From NCBI GenBank assembly GCA_013115145.1, contig JAAPAO010000469.1, positions 1 through 28,608 on the forward strand: DNA of 28,608 bases, written 5' to 3'. Below are positions 1 to 9,112 of the stretch, in pieces. The stretch's first letter is position 1; each line of letters starts with the position of its first letter. The notes under the pieces were generated by a model. That model had not been told where the DNA came from, did no database searches, and was given only the letters and a program-made list of their open reading frames with translations. Source of the stretch: Perkinsus chesapeaki (lineage: Eukaryota; Perkinsozoa; Perkinsida; Perkinsidae). Both the position numbers and the translations under genes were made by a program.

Positions 1-2
1 AT

Positions 3-1271
3 GAGGCTGCTATTAATAATAAGTATAAGAAAGAAGAAGAGTACCTACCTGCAGCGGTGCAACAGCTTCGTCGTAAAGGTCTTGATGGTACGCTTAACTC
101 TAAGTCAGTCGGTGAAAATGGCAACAATTACACGGTTAACACCTTGATGTGGGACCCGTCGGTAATTGCGTGCATACTCGTTATTGTTATGGGTTGGAAC
201 CTTACTGTTAAGGAGGCAGTTGAAGTATTCCTGGGTGGATGCAATGGCATATGTGATAGACAATGCTTCTTATGTACCCCTTGGGTGAAAGTCTTCAAAG
301 ATGGTACTCAGCTGGCTACTACTAGTGTATGTGTAGATGATAATTCGGTGAACCACTGCGACAACGAAGACCACATCTACAAATGTTTCATGCTCAGAGT
401 GAGTAGCCAATCCTTTTTGGGTATTCTCCAAAGTATGGTGGAGGGTTCTCGTTGGACTATGGAGTTACCGTATGAGACTTGGAATACTACTGGCAGTACT
501 ATTATAGGTCCTACTGGCAAGAGGAGTAAGCCCTTGAGTGAAGGTATATATTCTATCTCACTGAAGAGCCTCTCGTGTTTGATATGTACTGATGCCACTA
601 AAACACCGGCTAGTGATTGGCAATTATCAGATCATTGGGCTGGTGGGTATGGATCTAAAAAGACTACTCAACACTCGTATTATCTCTTTAGAGCTTTTGA
701 TGAGATTAATTATGTGGGTAGCCGATCTGACACTAAGTATTGTTATTTGGAAGGCCGCTCTCCGTTAATATCTAATAAGAATGTTACTCAATCTCCTATG
801 TGGATCTCTACTTGGAAAAGGTGTGAAGAAGAGAATGTTACTGATACTATTCTTTGTGTAAGACTTATTAAATCTGATATATTGATAGTATTTAATAATA
901 TATTAGAGGAAGTCTGTGGTATACCAGTGGTAGATATTAAGAACTTTAAGGTTAATTCTAAAGAGGAAGTTGAGTACGAGCCGGTTAACATTGGTACAAT
1001 CAGTAACCTGGTTGGTTCTAATTCCCCTAAGGATGATGGTGCTAAATCATGGGTTAATTTATCCCCAGCTAAGTCATCATCATCTGTCGACAAATTGATG
1101 AACCAATTTGAGGAAGTTAATGAGAAGATTGATAAATTGACCAGAATGGTTCTTAATCTCTCCCAACAACGTGACCAGCAGCAGGAAGGGTATCGTGAGA
1201 AGCCGTATCGTAAAAGCTGGCACAGCGAAGGTTGGCGAAATTACAATTCCTCGCCTAACAAAAGGTGGTGA
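3..1271 (+). CDS. Unrecognised large ORF, cut by the left edge; possibly a mobile-element gag-like protein
   Basis: The frame is open from base 3, so the true start lies outside the window; the first downstream candidate start is a GTG at 57, which is unlikely to be used. About 420 codons are visible before the TGA. I do not recognise a family. Visible features: a hydrophobic stretch (residues about 33-48 counted from the GTG), a cysteine cluster of the form C-x3-C-x3-C-x2-C (about residues 62-73), many Asn-x-Ser/Thr sites, and a C-terminal heptad-like segment (about 343-370) followed by a Gln/Arg/Lys/Trp-rich basic tail. A predicted coiled coil plus basic tail fits a retroelement Gag or nucleic-acid-binding protein, but no CCHC knuckle, protease or reverse transcriptase is seen. 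Base use is AT-rich, unlike the protease genes downstream. It could equally be a lineage-specific protein. Confidence 0.5.
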   Translation, partial: EAAINNKYKKEEEYLPAAVQQLRRKGLDGTLNSKSVGENGNNYTVNTLMWDPSVIACILVIVMGWNLTVKEAVEVFLGGCNGICDRQCFLCTPWVKVFKDGTQLATTSVCVDDNSVNHCDNEDHIYKCFMLRVSSQSFLGILQSMVEGSRWTMELPYETWNTTGSTIIGPTGKRSKPLSEGIYSISLKSLSCLICTDATKTPASDWQLSDHWAGGYGSKKTTQHSYYLFRAFDEINYVGSRSDTKYCYLEGRSPLISNKNVTQSPMWISTWKRCEEENVTDTILCVRLIKSDILIVFNNILEEVCGIPVVDIKNFKVNSKEEVEYEPVNIGTISNLVGSNSPKDDGAKSWVNLSPAKSSSSVDKLMNQFEEVNEKIDKLTRMVLNLSQQRDQQQEGYREKPYRKSWHSEGWRNYNSSPNKRW

Positions 1272-1517
1272 AAGTTTATATTGATTTTTCGTGCATAAGT
1301 GTTTCTGTCTGTTCATTGGTATCATGAGCCCTACCATAGATGGCAGACTCGTAGATACTGCACTTATTTTATTCTACTATACTGCGTATAGCAGGCGGGG
1401 TGTGTTGCGAGCGCACAAAGGTATTTTTGGGCGTGCGCTTTTGATAAGCTGTGCAAGCTAGCTCTAGCATTGATCTGAGATAAGTAAATCTATAATAAAG
1501 TTAATATATAAGTATTT

Positions 1518-1548
1518 TACGTGTTTCACGTATTATACGTTACGTATA
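1518..1548. repeat. Two adjacent perfect hairpins
   Basis: TACGTG-TTT-CACGTA occupies 1518-1532. TATACGT-T-ACGTATA follows after one base at 1534-1548. Both lie 3' of the large left-hand ORF; they could form terminator-like or cruciform structures. Confidence 0.6.
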
Positions 1549-1747
1549 TCCAACTATAAGTTAGTAGCACCCCCTCTATTACAATACCCAAGGCTAGGTG
1601 GGTATTATTATTTATTGGTATTAATCACTATTATCCTTGGTTGCGTTATTCTATAAAGTGTTATGAGCAATTCCTTAAGAAGCATCGACGACATTGAGCA
1701 AGAAGTCACTAACGGCTCCCAACAATCTGTCTGAACCTCAGGATCTG

Positions 1748-1808
1748 GAGCGAAGGCTTCGCTCAGCGAAGTTGAGCATTAATAATGCGCAAATAATATT
1801 TATTTGCG
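1748..1808. repeat. Compact palindrome plus second hairpin
   Basis: GAGCGAAG-G-CTTCGCTC (1748-1764) is an 8-bp perfect inverted repeat around one base. A second hairpin, CGCAAATA-ATATT-TATTTGCG, sits at 1788-1808. Partial repeats of GTTGAGC lie between and after them. Confidence 0.7.
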
Positions 1809-1990
1809 ATTGTTGAGCTCAGTCGAAGGATAAATATTATCTATCATGTTACTAATTGTAGTTACTAGTTATCTTTTAGTTAATTATGTTATTGTTATTA
1901 CATTGTTGACGTTATCAATAATAATTTATTATATGATATAACTGTGTTATCGATCAGGGTTACTTATTTTGTAAGACTTATTTCCTTTGA

Positions 1991-2257
1991 ATGGGCCGAC
2001 CGTGTAAGTCCGAAAATTTAATTAAACAATACTACCTGCGTTTGACACTCTCTCCTAGTCTAAAACCGAAGCAGAAGAACAAATGCAAGTGTTTAATATG
2101 TGGGTGGGAGCAAGTTGAGAATACCTCCCGCTTGCTTGAACACCTAGAGGAGGGCCATCACATTGATGTCCAACAACCTAAGCGCCTTAGCCAAGGTTCA
2201 ATTCTGTCCACTCCCGATCGGCGTCCCCAATCCCAACACCTTGTGCTTTTCTTATAA
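1991..2257 (+). CDS. Small BED-type zinc-finger ORF, possible transposase N-terminus fragment
   Basis: An 88-codon ORF starting ATG-GGC-CGA. A basic N-terminal segment leads into a C-x2-C pair (KCLICG, residues about 34-39), then an Asn-Thr-Ser turn, a Leu/His helix and a terminal His pair (HLEEGHH, about 51-57). That is the layout of a BED finger, a DNA-binding domain that typically begins hAT-family transposases and domesticated relatives. No transposase catalytic region follows in the next kilobase in any frame. It is therefore a stand-alone finger, a first exon whose partner I cannot find, or a truncated transposon remnant. The tail after the finger is low in recognisable features. Confidence 0.5.
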   Translation: MGRPCKSENLIKQYYLRLTLSPSLKPKQKNKCKCLICGWEQVENTSRLLEHLEEGHHIDVQQPKRLSQGSILSTPDRRPQSQHLVLFL

Positions 2258-2521
2258 AAGCATTCTAGCTTACTAGCGTAACTAGCTTGTGTTGCTCCTC
2301 TCGTTGTGTGATTTCACTCTCGTCGATACTCTTGAATATCACTTACAGACTGTAAGTTACAGTATTTGCTCGTTATCGTGTAGTCTTGGCTCGAGTTGAG
2401 GCATCACTGCTGATTTCCGTCACAAAGCTGACGGAGAGGCGTAAGAAAGAGCCTTAGTGTGTATGCGTGCAACTATGTAATCTGCATGGCTATGCGGCAT
2501 AGCCTATGCCGCACAGCGCAG
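2258..2521. other. Spacer without a recognisable gene; hairpins
   Basis: No convincing coding sequence. It holds a 7-bp-arm hairpin at 2416-2435 (TCCGTCA...TGACGGA) and an interlocking hairpin pair at 2488-2513. Confidence 0.5.
2488..2513. repeat. Two mutually exclusive overlapping hairpins
   Basis: GGCTATG-CGG-CATAGCC (2488-2504) and TGCGGCATA-GCC-TATGCCGCA (2493-2513) share bases, so only one can fold at a time. Confidence 0.65.
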
Positions 2522-2944
2522 TCATCTACGTTGCTTGAGAATACCTTCCTGGTTCTCACCATTGACGTAAGTCTGCACATATATAGAACCCTCGCAACAA
2601 CGCGGCATGTACTCATGACAACTATATGTTTTACTATTTTCAATATAACGCTGCAACCCAGTGTTATCTCGGTTGAATGCTACATAGCCTTGAGAGGACC
2701 AAACACTTGTCCCCCTGCTTGATGCTACTTGTAGCTTTATATTGGCCTTGCAGGCTAATTGCGAGTATTGCAGGATACATGCCTCGGAAGGGAAGTCAAG
2801 TTCCAATGTGAGAGTACGGGTCAGGTTGGGCATCGGGGCACGACCCGCCACGCAAATGATGGAGGTATGTTCCGGGAATACTGACTGCACGCCTATTCCC
2901 GCCGAAGGTATGCGAGGCGTATCCACGGGTTCCCCGTTGGACAC
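2522..2944 (-). CDS. Weak candidate protein, unrecognised
   Basis: An open frame of about 140 codons on the minus strand; it extends a few codons further upstream to a TGA near 2962. There is no ATG at the 5' end (GTG only), so if real it would be an internal or 3' exon or a decayed gene. The composition is protein-like: alternating hydrophobic and polar stretches, six cysteines and several Asn-x-Ser/Thr motifs, which would fit a secreted beta-rich domain. I cannot assign a family. It lies about 70 bp from repeat copy A, and a similar-sized minus ORF (6522-6920) sits near copy B. Confidence 0.2.
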   Translation of the reverse strand: MSNGEPVDTPRIPSAGIGVQSVFPEHTSIICVAGRAPMPNLTRTLTLELDFPSEACILQYSQLACKANIKLQVASSRGTSVWSSQGYVAFNRDNTGLQRYIENSKTYSCHEYMPRCCEGSIYVQTYVNGENQEGILKQRR

Positions 2945-3399
2945 TCTGACGGCGATACCTCCGAATCATGAGCCTCGAGAATAGCTATTTACTATGTAAT
3001 ACATAGTATGTATATTATAACTGCAGTGAAGTGATCTGCTCAAAATGCAGAGCGAGAGTGCCGTCCTGGGCTTCGCAGTTGAGAGCTACAATGTGACAGT
3101 TCGGTCACACTAGAGTCGAGCTGCTACATAGAGGACATGTTGTAACCCTATACTTTGCAATAAAAATTTTTCATGAAACTTCGGAGTTTTTCTGTTTTTT
3201 ACATCTTTTAAATCACTACCATGCTGTAATGGGTTTGAAAAGAGCCTTGCCATGCTGGGCTAGACTATAACCCAGTAAATTACTGGCAGTAATATATACG
3301 AAACTGATGGCAAGGACTGCGTACATATTTGAAGTGGAATTATTAATAGTTCGGTCACTCAGCGCCCGAGACAACTAAAACGATTCGACTCTTTGTGTC
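2945..3399. other. Spacer upstream of the aspartic protease
   Basis: Contains dispersed repeat copy A (about 3017-3235) and the 5' flank of the protease gene. No other coding sequence supported. Confidence 0.5.
3017..3235 (+). repeat. Dispersed repeat, copy A
   Basis: Aligns by eye with copy B (about 6060-6248) in the same orientation. Shared blocks include CGCAGTT, GACAGTTC, GTCACACTAGAGT, CATGTTG, CCCTATACT and TCACTACCATGCT. Identity in the core (3053-3160) is roughly three quarters, with a length difference in the AT-rich tail. The two copies lie on either side of the aspartic protease gene. Confidence 0.75.
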
Positions 3400-4512
3400 A
3401 TGTGGATTCTTTTACTCGTCCTTTTCGAGATCTTGGTGGGTGTCATACCAGATCGTGTTATAAGGCAATACATTGCCATGTATTACGCTACGAACACGAA
3501 GCCCCGAGAATACGTACTTTTTACCATCGTGCATGTGGACGACCAGCCGGTGAATATGGTTGTGGATACTGGCACTAACTTCTTCCTACTGTTAGAGCAA
3601 TCGGCTTATGAGAAGCTTCTTGGCCATGGTGCATGCGAGATGGTCTTCTCTCGGTGTTATGATTGCCAGAAGTCTTGCCAGCCTATTAATCCTAAAACCA
3701 TCTATTTTGCAGACGGGAGGTCAGTCAAAGCCTTCAGACGTTATGGCTCCCTAAGATATGGAGTCAACTGGTTCACAATCAGCTTTGGCCTAGAGTTCGA
3801 GTTTTCCCCATCTCCTGCGGTACGCAACCCTCCCGCGCCTTTTGGTCTCGGTCCAACTATTGACGTTAGGTTTCCGTCAGTTTTAGAACAGCTTGTAACT
3901 CAGTCGCCAAAGGCAGTAAAAGAGAATACCTTTGCCTTGTACCTCAAGCCCGGACCCTTTTCCACAAGCCATCCAGTTGGAGAGTTGCTGCTCGGTGGTG
4001 GAGATGATTCTCTCTATGAAGGACCGCTACAATTCGTTCCGATGGTGGATAGATACTACTGGAAGGTCGGACTGACCGAGGTACAGATCGATAGTGATAA
4101 AACAGTTGATGTTGCCGGTAGAGTTCACCTTGACACTGGTAGCAACTATATACTGGTTCCGCAAAACAAACTGATGGAGCTGATAACGAGTATTCAATGG
4201 GCGGTGAGCAAAGCCGCTGCAGAGGCTGTGCACTTTATGTATGATGAAGAGTTGAGCCTGTTTCAAGTGAACTGTGATTATCGAAGATATATGCCAACTC
4301 TTCGCTTTATGTTGTCCACCCCGAACGGGAACGTTCCGCTTAACATCACCCACGAGGGCTACGTTCCTGTAAGAGAGAATCTCTGTTATTTGATGGTGAA
4401 AAGCGGAGTGTTGACTTTACCAAATTTTATGCTGGTACGCAATTATTTAGAGTTCCAACTTGACCAGAAGAGGATCGGTATCGCGAAGCTCAAGCTGGCC
4501 GACAATTCATAA
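3400..4512 (+). CDS. Secreted pepsin-family aspartic protease (A1)
   Basis: A single-exon 370-aa protein. An N-terminal hydrophobic segment (residues 2-15) is a signal peptide. The first catalytic motif is VVDTGT at residues 54-59 (Asp56) and the second LDTGSN at 244-249 (Asp245), about 190 residues apart as in the A1 bilobal fold. A flap-like YGS follows at 115-117, GLGPTID sits at 149-155, and the family's GELLLGG block (194-200), YWKVGL before the second lobe, and the C-terminal Asp-x-Lys-Arg-Ile-Gly-Ile-Ala strand are all present. There is no long propeptide, so it is shorter than classic pepsinogens. Expected role: acid protein hydrolysis in an endolysosomal or secreted compartment. The start is the first ATG directly before the signal peptide, and the ORF has no introns, unlike the other genes here. 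The family call is secure; substrate and location are inferred. Confidence 0.93.
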   Translation: MWILLLVLFEILVGVIPDRVIRQYIAMYYATNTKPREYVLFTIVHVDDQPVNMVVDTGTNFFLLLEQSAYEKLLGHGACEMVFSRCYDCQKSCQPINPKTIYFADGRSVKAFRRYGSLRYGVNWFTISFGLEFEFSPSPAVRNPPAPFGLGPTIDVRFPSVLEQLVTQSPKAVKENTFALYLKPGPFSTSHPVGELLLGGGDDSLYEGPLQFVPMVDRYYWKVGLTEVQIDSDKTVDVAGRVHLDTGSNYILVPQNKLMELITSIQWAVSKAAAEAVHFMYDEELSLFQVNCDYRRYMPTLRFMLSTPNGNVPLNITHEGYVPVRENLCYLMVKSGVLTLPNFMLVRNYLEFQLDQKRIGIAKLKLADNS

Positions 4513-5850
4513 CAGTTTCTCAGCTAGCTTGTTCGCGAGCCTCTGCCTGGCAGACTCTGCGGTGGTGTATCCCCCTTTGTTTCTGGGATACTGGGCTCTA
4601 TATGGTCCACATATTCTCTTCAACTTGTTTGTTGGGGGACATTCTTTGAGAAAATGCTAAGTACGGAGATACGATGGTGCCTCCGCAGTATTCAGCCAAG
4701 GCACAATAGCTGTCTCTCCATATCGATAGTGGTCATAAAGACCCTCCTTGCCTCTCTCTGTTATACTCTGTCGAGTTTTTATAGTGGACAAATAGATATT
4801 TCACAATACGTAGACGAAAGCCGCTTTGGTTACAGTACGCGTCATCTAGAACGCGCGCTTCTTGACAACTCGGTCATTCACTAAGTACAACGAGATTTCG
4901 ATTAATTCCTTCACTGTATACCTTAGAAATGCCCCTAGTTATGTAATCCAAGTTGCCGAGTCCAAACTCTCGAAATACTTGTTATGCATATTTTCGACCC
5001 TCTGCGCGCATTTTCATGCACCGTGCGCGGTCCATTAACCAGCAGGAATGACAGAAAACACAAGACAGGTGATGAGGAAGAAACGGGAGTACACCTAGAG
5101 GAAAGTGACGGGAGTACACAAGTGGCGCTTATCGCGTAGGCCTTATTCTCATACTTGCCCGTATCGAGCTTGCGTAATGCTCACCGCTAGCTCAGGCACT
5201 GCTGACCGCCTGGTACTCTTTTCCTTTCCTCGCTTTGTTAGTCTCTTGCACCATTACTTCGCCTCTTCGGAGGTTGCTCACCCGCACCGCTACACTTAAC
5301 ACTGCTGTCGCCAGGGGCATTGTGAATATCTCCATAGACGCGGCCGTAGCTCATCGATTATCATGCGTGCATGATGCGTGTGAGCGATCATGTGCAGCGC
5401 TCGCTAACGTGATGATTACTACCTTAGGCATTTGTCAATCATTTGCCAAATGATTCGCGGAGAGGAGCTTGAGACTCGAGAGCAGTAAACAACCTTACTG
5501 AGTTCAGTGGGGCGCTTGATTGAGGTACAAGCACCGTTGCAAGACTGAATCCTAAAGATGAAGCTTGTGGTCTCGCACCTTGGGAGCCGTTGTGTTTTGC
5601 CGTACACCGACCCTTGCCGAAGGTCCCTAGGTTGCGTGGATGAGTTCTGTTAGGGGGATTGTCAGTGATCCATCGGCCCTCGCAATTCGTCATTTGTAAG
5701 CAGCGGTTCTGGCGGATACATAATGTATCATACACTAAGAAGATTAGGAGGAGTAGGATCTCTTGATACTAGTTACATTCGTATTCGGTGAACCATACAG
5801 TGACTATAACAGTATAGGTATTAAACTCTCGCTCGGAAGCTGCACATAGA
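4513..5850. other. Long spacer without a recognisable gene
   Basis: Only short overlapping ORFs on both strands, none with recognisable motifs, signal peptide or consistent splice context. It holds a 7-bp-arm hairpin, ATCATGC-GT-GCATGAT (5360-5375), and the short direct repeat CGGGAGTACAC near 5087 and 5109. It should contain the protease 3' UTR. Confidence 0.5.
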
Positions 5851-6521
5851 ATGGATAGTCTAACTAAGCCAATTTTGCCCTTGGACTATAAACTCACTCA
5901 CACTAAGAAGATTAAAGTATTCAAATTAATATTCAAAAGTAAGGACCTTATTGTAAGGTTTGGCACTACTCGAAGCCTTATGCTCGCTCTGCAAGCTGGA
6001 CTTATCCAAGCGACACCTCTGAGTCGGGAGCCGTGAGCCTGACCAAAGAGTCTGTAGATCATAACTGCGGTCTACATCAGACTACTCAGAAAACATTCAG
6101 GGCCAGAGTACCACCCTGGGTTCCGCAGTTGGGAGCTAAAACGTTCTGACAGTTCTGTCACACTAGAGTGGAGCTATCACATAGAAGTCATGTTGCAGCC
6201 CTATACTCTTCCCGCTTATTACATCTACCAAGTCACTACCATGCTAATACTATAATAACCCGAACTAGGGCATGATAGTGGCCGCTTGTGAGCTGCTGAG
6301 AGGTTGCGGGTAGCTATTGGGAATAGTGTAATCCTCTACGTTCGCCTCGGGTTTCAGCAGGCGGGGTGTTTAATAAGTAAATTGTAAGCGCGCCGCGCAG
6401 AACCCGAGTGTACAATGCGTCACACAGAGCCCATTTGTGCCACCCGCTTCCCCGTCCAAGAAGCAGCCAGGATGATATATAGTCATCCGCGCCGAGGCAG
6501 TCTTCCATCTTCCTCCGTGCT
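5851..6521. other. Spacer with short ORF and repeat copy B
   Basis: A 61-codon Lys/Leu-rich plus-strand ORF (5851-6036) has no recognisable feature. Repeat copy B follows. No further gene supported. Confidence 0.4.
6060..6248 (+). repeat. Dispersed repeat, copy B
   Basis: The partner of copy A (3017-3235), same orientation, about 3 kb downstream. It lies upstream of the S28 peptidase gene as copy A lies upstream of the aspartic protease. Confidence 0.75.
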
Positions 6522-6920
6522 TCACGATACCATGCGTGGCATGCATTGCGTGCCAGGGGTAGTTATGACAGGATTCCTGTCACAGGAAGTATGATTGGGA
6601 TCCCGGGCCTGCGCCGTAATCGTTGTATTGTCGACTGGTCGATAAGGTTTCCTTTCGTTTGCATTAGTGATGTTTGCCATACTTAATCTGATCGTTAGGC
6701 GTCCTAGAGGTGGTCCCTGTGAATCTTTTCCGAAATGTCCTCTATTCCAGTATTGCACGTCAAATGGACAATACCAGCCTAAGAGCGATCCTACTGCAGC
6801 TACTTTTCTGTACTTGGGTCTTAGAAGCACTGCATAATGAGACACAGCCTTTTGACGAGTAAGAGTGCCCGTAGTTAAGCTGGCAGTCAAGGTGACTGAG
6901 TCACCTGCTGGCTTAAACAT
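6522..6920 (-). CDS. Weak candidate protein, unrecognised
   Basis: A 132-codon minus-strand ORF starting at an ATG, with a TAA six codons upstream. The predicted protein has Thr/Ser-rich strands, Asn-x-Thr sites and a terminal Cys-Met-Pro, without signal peptide or recognised domain. The start codon lies inside one arm of a long hairpin (6873-6920). It may be an exon of a secreted beta-rich protein, or chance. Confidence 0.2.
   Translation of the reverse strand: MFKPAGDSVTLTASLTTGTLTRQKAVSHYAVLLRPKYRKVAAVGSLLGWYCPFDVQYWNRGHFGKDSQGPPLGRLTIRLSMANITNANERKPYRPVDNTTITAQARDPNHTSCDRNPVITTPGTQCMPRMVS
6873..6920. repeat. Long hairpin with perfect core
   Basis: The core AGGTGACT-G-AGTCACCT (6890-6906) is an 8-bp perfect palindrome around one base. 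Outer arms (about 6873-6889 and 6907-6920, containing AAGCTGGCAG and CTGCTGGCTT) extend the pairing imperfectly. Confidence 0.7.
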
Positions 6921-7197
6921 GCAGTCTCTGTTCGCTTAGATATTCTCCACTGAAGAATCTTCAGGTACCCACGTCACTTAAAAGTTTCCCGTTGGCTCAA
7001 GAAGAGTTTCCGCTCTTTCGTGGACCACTCGAAAGTTAAGTTAGACCATAGCTGCTAGGCCATCGAGACTTCATCTGATACTTACAAGAACGCCTATTGA
7101 TTCGTATATCAATCTGCTACATATACGATAGCACATACACCATCTCAGTGATTATTCATTGTTTGATCTTCCGCAGAATGGTAGGAAGGCATTTCAG
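6921..7197. other. Region that should hold the missing S28 N-terminus
   Basis: No exon joins in phase to the first certain S28 exon at 7198. One frame (about 6978-7034) contains Phe-Val-Asp-His-Ser, reminiscent of the VDHF motif early in S28 enzymes, but I could not find a splice with matching phase. Confidence 0.35.
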
Positions 7198-9112
7198 GTC
7201 CGGAAGGAGGGACTTTCAGGCAGTACTATGCGGAAAATAATGAGTATTATAATCCGAAGAAACCGGTAAGGTGTATCCGTTTTCGTTCAAGTCAATCAAG
7301 GCCAACATTTGACGAAGCCAGACAATATTTTCTTCAGTTGATATTTCTGAAAGTTAATGCGATAATGCCGCTCCAGACAGTCGGTAAGGAGATGATAGAC
7401 GCAGCGAAGAAGATTCGTGCTGGCATGGTTCTGCTGGAACAAAGGTAATTCAATCTCTCGCCCTGGCATCAACTCCTAGTGGGCAGCAAGGTGCTCTTTC
7501 CTTGCTGAAATGCTTCCTTGCAGATATACCGGCATGAGCTTGCCCACCAGGGAGTTCTCAGTCGCCACTCTGAAGAAACTTTTCAAGGTGCCTCAGTCGG
7601 TCAAGGATGTAGCACTTTTTGGTGAGAAGACAAAGGATAGACTACCGGGGGTTAAGATCATTCTCTTTGGATGCAGCCATGGAGGGGTAGGAGTTAATTT
7701 ACTACTTCTACAGATAATGTTGGAGATCTCACGTGTCAGACGGTCGCAGCATTGGCTCGAAAGTATTTCTCTCATATCTTCGATGGAGCCATCCTGTCTT
7801 CAGCCCCATTAGAGATTCAACTGGAGAATGAGCAGTATGGCAGAGTTGAACTAACATAGTCGACGCATTCTAAAAGTTGTTCACCCCATCGGCAACAGCT
7901 CCTGGCACTTCAAGGGGCGCTCTCGCTAACAATTAATCCATCGTTTCTTGTCAGATATGCCGAAGTCTTGGGTAGGGATTTCTCGAACCAAGAACTAGGA
8001 GGAAGCGATCAATGTCTAGGAGTGGTGAGTGAACAGCACTTTCAGTAGCAGCCTACTGCTTCCCGCTAGCTCAGAGATGCACATTCGGCCATCGGCGACA
8101 GACTATCTACGCCGGAAGGACGACAACTTCTTGTGGAGAAATTTGGTCTACGCCAGGGAGACCTGGAAGGCTCGGAAGCTCAGACGGCGTTGTAGGCTCT
8201 CCGAGCAATAGTACGAGTGGAGCGTTCTTGATTCAGCACGCATTATGGTGCGACTACCGGTGTCGATTTGCAATACAACGATCCAGAATGCGAGAAAGAC
8301 TTCTGTAACATCCGACGGATCTGCATGAGGTTGACGACAGGGCAGTAAGTTGAAGTGTGGTTACTAATTAACCAGCCTTTATGCAGGGGACCCCCATTGG
8401 ATTTGTTGGCTGATATTTACAAGACAAATAAACCTTCTAGGAAATCTTTGGTGGAGTCTATCCAGCAATATCTTGCAATGTCAGTCACGGATTTCAAATG
8501 GCTCATAGGATCGATAGTTCGAGTGCATTCATTCAGGTTGAAGGACGACAGGACTTCCGATAAAAAAAGAATGAGTTTCTTCGATTCCTGCACTAGTACG
8601 GGGCTTTTTGCGACCTGCGGTCATGCGAGCTGCCCTTTCTTTACCCGACCTGATCGTGACTGGTTGTTCTTTGCAAGATGGGTATGTGAAGTAGGGTTTG
8701 GACTATCATTTGATGAGGTATGCTACGTCGAGTGAATTCTCTACTCGAGTTTCTAAGATACGGGATGGGATTGCAGAATTTAATGCATACGTTGGGAACT
8801 TTCGCGGCACGACGAATATCTTATCGATTAATGGCAATGCCGATCCGTGGTATCCCTCATCCATATACGAAGAGGGAAAGGGTCCCGAAGTGGAAATGGT
8901 AGGAATACGTGGATTCCAGTAGTCCACAGAAGAAGTGTTTCAACCAGGTACAAGATGCGTCGCATTGCTATTGGTGCGATGTCCTGGACGAGTAAGTATG
9001 ATGTTTGGATTTATAAGTTTGGAGCGAATAGTTGCGTCTTGGACACAGAAGTTTCGACAACACGTTTTGGCTGAATCAAGCCTTCCATCTTCTAAGGCAG
9101 CTTATCGAATGA
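7198..9112 (+). CDS. Serine carboxypeptidase-like peptidase, family S28 (PRCP/DPP2/PRSS16 type), 5' end unresolved
   Basis: Exons inferred: 7198-7265, 7338-7444, 7524-7686, 7740-7834, 7955-8024, 8070-8191, 8237-8344, 8387-8717, 8758-8898, 8948-8991, 9049-9112; phases agree throughout and introns are 40-120 nt, giving about 437 codons. S28 landmarks in order: GTFRQYY early, LLEQRYTGMSLP (the LEHRYYG.S.P block), GCSHGG with the nucleophile Ser (codon 7675-7677), then DGAILSSAP, GVDLQYN, and NGNADPW with the catalytic Asp (8842-8844). ASHC carries the catalytic His (8963-8965). Family members remove residues after proline, usually in lysosomes or outside the cell. The oxyanion motif is GCSHGG rather than the usual GGSYGG. 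No signal peptide exon was found, so about 40-50 N-terminal residues are missing: an unseen upstream exon, or a truncated gene. The last intron could instead be a 26-nt one (8992-9017), giving a stop at 9135. Confidence 0.88.

Larger units (their letters stand above)
1272..1990. other. AT-rich non-coding spacer with clustered hairpins
   Basis: No credible ORF on either strand. Four short inverted repeats stand out: 1518-1532, 1534-1548, 1748-1764 and 1788-1808. They are listed separately. Confidence 0.6.

Noticed and set aside
2742-2984. Plus-strand ORF opposite the minus-strand 2522-2944 ORF
   Set aside because: Shorter, no recognisable features, and better explained as the shadow of the longer frame.
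4460-5735. Several 60-98 codon ORFs downstream of the aspartic protease
   Set aside because: They overlap on both strands, have no domain, signal or splice context, and fit random open frames.
8992-9017. 26-nt last intron in the S28 gene, with stop at 9135
   Set aside because: Shorter than every other intron here; the 57-nt alternative ending at 9048 is in phase and of usual size. It remains possible.
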